A stretch of DNA of 64,000 nucleotides from Aquatica leii (Eukaryota; Arthropoda; Insecta; Coleoptera; Lampyridae). The position numbers were made by a program, and so were the translations under genes. The stretch lies in NCBI GenBank assembly GCA_035610365.1, contig CM069432.1, positions 72,916,520 to 72,980,519 of the forward strand, given 5' to 3'. Of the stretch, positions 59,390-64,000 are shown piece by piece. The notes below the pieces were generated by a model. The model searched no databases, was not told where the DNA came from, and saw nothing but the letters and a program-made list of their open reading frames with translations. Numbering within the stretch: position 1 is the stretch's first letter; the number at the start of each line of letters is the position of its first letter.

Positions 59390-59640
59390 CAGGACTATGC
59401 AGCGTAAACCCAAAATTAGTACTTACTACTAGTAAATTGTCACTCAAACGTTTATTTTTACCCGTCAACGCATTTCAATAATAATCTGTTTTTATTAAAA
59501 TACTAATTCTATCGTTAAGTACAGAATCTAATGGTAAAAAGTTAGCGATAGCTTTAGAAATTCGTAACATAACGTTGTTTGGTATTTTCAAAAGATCCAT
59601 ATATATATCTGGTACTTATGCTGCTGCAATTGTTATTGGT
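59390..59640 (-). pseudogene. BEL/Pao protease C-terminal part
   Basis: Minus-strand text IPNNVMLRISKAIANFLPLD is followed by ISILIKTDYY, a stop, NALTGKNKRLSDNLLVVST, then FGFTLHSP. This matches the late protease block (I-D-(I/V)-L-I-G-x-D-Y-Y-W......G.......A..T.LGW.L.G) that precedes RT in this superfamily; the G of LIG is K. The active-site DSG part was not recognised upstream. Confidence 0.6.
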
Positions 59641-59867
59641 TTATTTAAACTTTAATAAAACGCCTACCTGCAGATCCGACTTTTCTTTAGTTGTACTTGT
59701 GGTGTTTTTATCTACACTCAAGTTACTAACCCCTGAAGCGTTAGTTTCTTAGTATTTTTGTTGTTGGAAAAAACCCTAATGTAGTTGCATTGGTAACGAT
59801 TATACTACCCACAAAACCATAAGTTCCATGTAGGTTCGATTAGCATTCGCAAATATTCATTTCTAAA

Positions 59868-60217
59868 GCATTCCAATAGTAGTTTGTGTATGGACTTCTA
59901 ATAACACACCTAATTTAAAACGTATTCTATAAGAATACCTATATAAGAAGAATAAAGTACTCTAAAAGATTCTTTTAAAAACACTCCTATAGGAATACTG
60001 TATTTAATGTAAAAAAAAAGTGCTTATAGCAGCCTTATAATTGGCAGTTGATTGGAATCACTAAAGTATTAGAAATGTAGCATCCTAATGGCGTTCCCAT
60101 ATTGATTCTATAACAATGTATATAGAAGGAAAATAAAGTACCCTAAAAGATTCCTTTAAAATCACTCTTATAGGCCTTCTATATTGATATAAAAAATAAA
60201 GTGTTTATAGCAGCCAT
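59868..60217 (+). repeat. Direct duplication of a unit of about 180-210 bp
   Basis: The segment 59942-60035 (AGAATAAAGTACTCTAAAAGATTC... to GCTTATAGCAGCC) recurs at 60120-60217 with scattered changes, and GCATTCCAATAG (59868) corresponds to GCATCCTAATGG (60080). It lies in the DNA that separates gag from protease of BEL/Pao 2, so it is probably a later insertion. Confidence 0.8.
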
Positions 60218-61249
60218 TACAATGTATTGAAATTCAAGTATTACGACTAACATGATAACATTCTTTTAGTGTTTTAGTACTTCTAAAATCGGTTTAATTG
60301 TTCTTTATTCGAGATAAAGAAATATAATTTTTAATATAAAAAAAAACCGTTTGTACAAGTTGCTAAATTGTAATACCTAGTACCTAAACAAAAATAACTT
60401 CTTGTAGAGATTAAACACCCACATCTAAATTTTGTTGATAAAGATATGTATGCAATTAAAACCTATGCATTCGCGTTTGATACTGTAAATGTAAATAATA
60501 TACTTTGATTTCTGAGAATTGTGACGAGATATGTACCGACTACCTAGTTTGATTTACCAGAAACGCTTCTAAGTAAGTACTTATACGGTTACGGCTATAT
60601 GCAGTTTTACGTATACGAAAGGAAGACGACTTCGGGCTTAGTCTATATTTGTAAATGTGTTCTTTTTTGTGCTGAATTTAAGAAGAAAAAGCTATTAGAT
60701 GTTCTACTGATTTAAGTAAAAGTAAGTACAAAAAGAAACAATTGAAAACATATATCTATTTTTGTACGATCAGCTTATCCACGTTTTAGCGCTTTATTGT
60801 TATTGTTTATTTTTTACTTGGCATCCAGTTATTTTTTTAGAGCAGGGGTGGCCAACCTGCGGACTTAAACTTAAAAAACATTGTAATACAAAATTTATTT
60901 TATTCATAAAAAAAAACATATTTTTGATATAAATCTAGTGAAAATGCATGCGACTGATAATAAATAATAAAAAATAATTAACCGCATAATTTTGTTATAC
61001 AGTTAACCCAAAGTTGATTCAAAGGAGTTCCTATAGATGTTATTAATGAGAAGCTGTTCCAATAGCTACGTCATGGCAAAACGAGATTAAAAAAGGAAAT
61101 AATTAGGATGATGCAGCAAACTACAAATCCACAAACCATTGATTAAAAATTATTATAGTTTAGACAAAGATACTGTACAAATTTCTTAATAAAAAATATC
61201 TTAAAGCTAATCATTTAATGCTTTTTGAGTTTCTTATGGTATGCTATTG

Positions 61250-61560
61250 AAACCCTGTAAAAGCATGCAAATCCATTACCTTTTAGTCGCTAACTTTGTC
61301 ATGCTATTCTACAACATAGGAAAGTACTACATTGGCACTATTTTAAAGCATTCTAATGGAACGTGAAAACTTCTACCTTTGGCCTGCTTTTGTACAACGT
61401 CTAATAAGACTCTATAAGCACTAACTGTACAGCATTCTACTGGAGTGTCAAAACCTATCTCTAAACATAAACCATTCTACTGCCACAGAAAGGCTTTCAG
61501 TAATATTAATACTGCCTCTAAGCTTCTAAAAGCATTATTATGGAACCTATTTGGTTTTTT
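61250..61560 (+). repeat. Short-unit repeats with GCATTCTAATGGA motif
   Basis: Related phrases recur at roughly 80-90-bp spacing: ATGCTATTGAAACCCTGTAAAAGC (61252), AGCATTCTAATGGAACGTGAAAAC (61346), AGCATTCTACTGGAGTGTCAAAAC (61431). The same GCATTC(C/T)AATxG word appears at 59868 and 60080, linking both ends of the insertion at 59.85-61.6 kb. The space between is gene-free. Confidence 0.55.
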
Positions 61561-61739
61561 GGGTACATGCGATTTTAATATAACGTATCTATCAGCGCGT
61601 ACGTTAGGGATTTTTAAACTTCTGATTGTGGTAATCACTGCTTTATAGTTTCGTTTTAAAGTATATATATAAATATATCACTTTGCGACTGCAGTTGACC
61701 TAAGTTTATCAAAGTATTAAAATACTGATTTACTGACTT

Positions 61740-62190
61740 TTTGCTATTTCTGTATGTATTGATCTTTAAGTACATTCAACGCTAGTTCGTAGAAGGCTCC
61801 GGAACTTTCGATGCTGTTGACCCTTTTTTCTTAAACACATATCTTGAGATACATAGATTTATATCCATTAGTTAATTACGCGTTGTTATCTACAGAACAC
61901 TAAAATTGTTCCTAAAATTGTAACTAAGATTTAAGATTTCCGTCGAACTTGACTAATTCAAGACATTGTAACTTAACTAATAGGCTGTTTTGCGTTGGTA
62001 CGGTAGAGTATGCGTCATTATCTACACTTGTTGTATTAAATTTGTTTAAAAAGGGCGTTTATTATAACCGTGCCAAAATAGTTACACCCGTTTCTTTACA
62101 TTTGGGAATCTTCAATAATTATTCCTCTAGGTTTTCGTTATTATTTAATGTGTTCTATACTTTGATCAGTTTTTTTTTAAATTGGCTGTA
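61740..62190 (-). pseudogene. BEL/Pao gag fragment
   Basis: Minus-strand frames give LLVKLQCLELVKFDGNLKS (about 61990-61930), fitting the L-P-x-L-x-L-x-x-F-x-G opening of the DUF1759-type gag domain. LALNVLKDQYIQK (about 61800-61755) fits a later A-x-x-x-L-x-x-x-Y block. Frame changes abound. Placement just downstream of the primer-site candidate supports the call. Plus-strand open frames here are shadows. Confidence 0.5.
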
Positions 62191-62403
62191 ACTAGCTCAA
62201 GCTTTGAAATTTAAACACAAATATCTTATAAATAACGTTTATGATCTAAAACACTTACAATAATGTTCACAGTTTTTGTAAATTGCGTTCTAGCAACATT
62301 TCGTTTTACGTGTTTTTCAAACATTTATTACTGTTAAACGTTTAGATAAAACAAATTTACTATTTGAATTACGTTATGATACCACTATATCGTTAAACAA
62401 CTC

Positions 62404-62424
62404 GGTCCCGGATTTCCGACACCA
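62404..62424 (-). other. Primer binding site candidate (tRNA-Leu-like)
   Basis: The minus strand reads TGGTGTCGGAA followed by ATCCGGGACC. TGG plus a run complementary to a tRNA 3' end is the mark of an LTR-element primer site, and TGGTGTC(A/G)GGA fits tRNA-Leu (3' end ...CTGACACCA). It lies about 200 bp upstream of the gag remnant of BEL/Pao 2. LTR ends were not resolved. Confidence 0.5.
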
Positions 62425-62450
62425 AAACGTCAAAGAATTACACAGGATCG

Positions 62451-64000
62451 GTTGGAGTAATAGTGGTATTTATTCAAATATACACAACTTTATTCTTTCA
62501 CTAACAATTGTACATTTATAAAACAAGTAAATTTGCAAGTAGTTATTTGTTTCAATTTCATGTAATGGGCAATAAATAAATTATTTGTTTTGGATACTAT
62601 TTCTGGCGACGTTTTGCACACTAAATCAATTTACCCCATGCTTATTTTTGGTGGGTTATTTACAAATTAAAGAAAATTTTACACAATTATTTTTGTAGAG
62701 TTTTTTTGTGCTATCAAAGGTTTGATGTAGATTTTCATTAGCTTTAACATAAAAAAAACTATTTAATCTGCTTATATAACACACTAGTTGTTCGAATGCA
62801 GCAGGGTAAAGATACTGTGGTTTGTTGCTGCACTTCACTTTATCTTCGTGTAAATAAAACTTGTTATAAAGGTCTGGTAAATCACTAAACAAATTTATTT
62901 TACACTAATTATTTACAAAACAAATAAGAAAAAATTGGCGGTAATGTCGTGGTTAATAATAAATAAGCGACTGATCGGTAACGTGTAAAAATTATTACTC
63001 CCAAAGAAAATCTTAAAGTATATATACAAAATTTGGTAGCAAAAATAGTGAGTGGGACACAGGTCATCAACCTAAATTGACAAGGGTTGATTCATAGTTT
63101 AAGAAGACACCAACAAGTCTTAATTTAAATCCTGCTGCAGCGAAATTTACAATAATCTGCTTAAAACGGCTGCATGCACCTTTTGTGCGTGGCACGTTTA
63201 AAACAGTGGATTTGTAGTAGGTCCGACGTCGTGATGTCGACCCCTTTGTAATAAAATAGAACCGCTAACTAAAGAAGAAATTTGCTTATATATAATTTAA
63301 ATACTTAACAATAAAAATATAATTTAAGTTCTGGACACTAGTTGTTACTAGATGCATTTGTCTATTATAATTTTTTAATATTGTGTTAATAAAACATTTA
63401 GTTATACCTAGAAAAACAAACTTAGTCTTAGTAGTAGTAAACCAGTTGTTTAATTATAGTTTAAACTACGGTTAGCTAAACATGGTTTACTCTGTCATAT
63501 TATTAGTTAGCACAAAACGAACAACCACTACAATAAAAAATTTTAAAAATTAAACTAAGATTAGTTAAACCGTAGTTTAAGTAAAAAAAAATACTTAGGT
63601 ACGGGAACAAATATTTTTTTTAAAAGTACCTAGGTACGGATACTGAAATAAAAGTACCTAAAATTTATAAGTAGCTACATATTAGATACTTTTATGAATC
63701 ATAAATTTCAAATTATTTAAAATCTATATAGTAAACATTGTAAAACGTTTTACATTTATTTAGATTTAGATTACACTATGTAACGTTCTTTTTTTATTTA
63801 TTTATTATTTTAGTAATTAAAAATCAACGTCAGATAATTTCGTTATTTTCGATTTATTGTTTTATAACATTTTGATAAATTGAATCCAAATTTTTAGTTG
63901 TTTGTTTTCTAATTTTAAATACTTTTATTCTTAATGTGTGACAGATTGCCCAAAAAAAACCAAGAACAACATGACTAAATAAAGTTGTCAATAATAGACA
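62451..64000. other. Mostly gene-free end of window
   Basis: The 5' LTR of BEL/Pao 2 should begin here but its limits are not clear. A 78-codon minus-strand frame at 62656-62892 shows no recognised domain; its last codons resemble text near 56520 (CVKFS.ICK). A less A+T-rich patch at 63160-63240 contains GTCCGACGTCGTGATGTCGACC. No RNA gene was found. Confidence 0.4.
63460..63667. repeat. Small inverted repeat and TACCTAGGTACGG direct repeats
   Basis: TTTAAACTACGGTTAGCTAAAC (63460-63481) is complementary, with a few mismatches, to TTAGTTAAACCGTAGTTTAA (63561-63580). Just beyond, TACTTAGGTACGG (near 63592) and TACCTAGGTACGG (near 63628) repeat directly, with a further AAAGTACCTA near 63652; GTACCTAGGTAC is itself palindromic. 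These suggest a decayed MITE end. No gene is linked. Confidence 0.6.

Larger units (their letters stand above)
56512..62450 (-). mobile_element. BEL/Pao retrotransposon 2, near full gene order, with insertions
   Basis: The minus strand reads a primer-binding-site candidate (62424-62404), gag (62190-about 61740), protease (about 59640-59390), RT (59330-58690), RNase H (about 58400-58090) and integrase (57920-56530). A repeat-bearing insertion (about 59.85-61.6 kb) splits gag from protease, and a MITE/GC-rich hairpin insertion (about 56.94-57.39 kb) splits the integrase. The phrase GTGGGTTATTT...ACAAATT..AGAAAATTTTACACA occurs at 56512-56562 and 62650-62684 in the same orientation and may be an LTR trace. 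All domains are broken. Confidence 0.8.

Noticed and set aside
1-64000. tRNA, rRNA, CRISPR and bacterial operons
   Set aside because: No B-box or cloverleaf, conserved rRNA core, regularly spaced short repeats with spacers, or dense long frames were found on either strand.

Overview
This window is strongly A+T-rich eukaryotic DNA made of decayed transposable elements set in long gene-free stretches. The repertoire (two BEL/Pao elements, two Penelope-like elements, two non-LTR elements, Tc1/mariner-type, PIF/Harbinger-type and hAT-type transposases, and a YqaJ-nuclease transposase-like gene with short GT-AG introns) points to an animal, most likely an arthropod and probably an insect. This is inferred from family content alone. 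I see no bacterial gene, no rRNA or tRNA gene, no CRISPR array and no confident single-copy host gene.

Layout. 0-6.7 kb: a large imperfect inverted repeat (about 40-1643), a CpG-dense island near 4.1-4.3 kb, a perfect 19-bp hairpin and a MITE-like element. 6.7-9.6 kb (minus): an endonuclease-type LINE that has lost the catalytic box of its reverse transcriptase. 10.0-10.6 kb: a compound repeat that holds a hammerhead-ribozyme-like sequence with a very long stem I. 10.9-14.2 kb (minus): BEL/Pao element 1 (gag, zinc knuckles, protease, RT, RNase H), no integrase. 16.4-16.75 kb (minus): N-terminus of a ZBED-type hAT transposase. 17.4-20.06 kb: repeats carrying TATA-like boxes around a less A+T-rich tract. 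24.7-25.2 kb (minus): remnant of an insect repeat-protein family. 25.9-27.9 kb (minus): a four-exon transposase/YqaJ gene broken by only three small lesions. 28.0-32.0 kb: a candidate 4-kb element with inverted ends and diverged tandem repeats on both sides.

32.4-41 kb is nearly featureless apart from two local duplications. 41.0-41.3 kb holds a SWIM zinc-finger fragment, 42.3-42.65 kb a Harbinger-type DDE fragment, and 44.05-45.1 kb a truncated LINE ending in a (TAA)n tract. 47.6-49.35 kb (minus) is a Penelope-like element with a GIY-YIG domain, a downstream hammerhead-like core and a 110-bp tandem repeat. 51.8-53.2 kb holds two Tc1/mariner-type remnants in opposite orientation. 54.5-55.33 kb is a second Penelope-like remnant rearranged head to head. 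56.5-62.45 kb (minus) is BEL/Pao element 2, with gag, protease, RT, RNase H, integrase and a tRNA-Leu-like primer site, interrupted by at least two insertions.

No pathway or operon joins these sequences. What they share is mobility: retroelement polymerases, cut-and-paste transposases, a possible self-cleaving RNA and non-autonomous inverted-repeat elements. The two signals most worth following are the long-stem hammerhead-like sequence at 10.23-10.34 kb and the nearly intact transposase/YqaJ gene at 25.88-27.86 kb.
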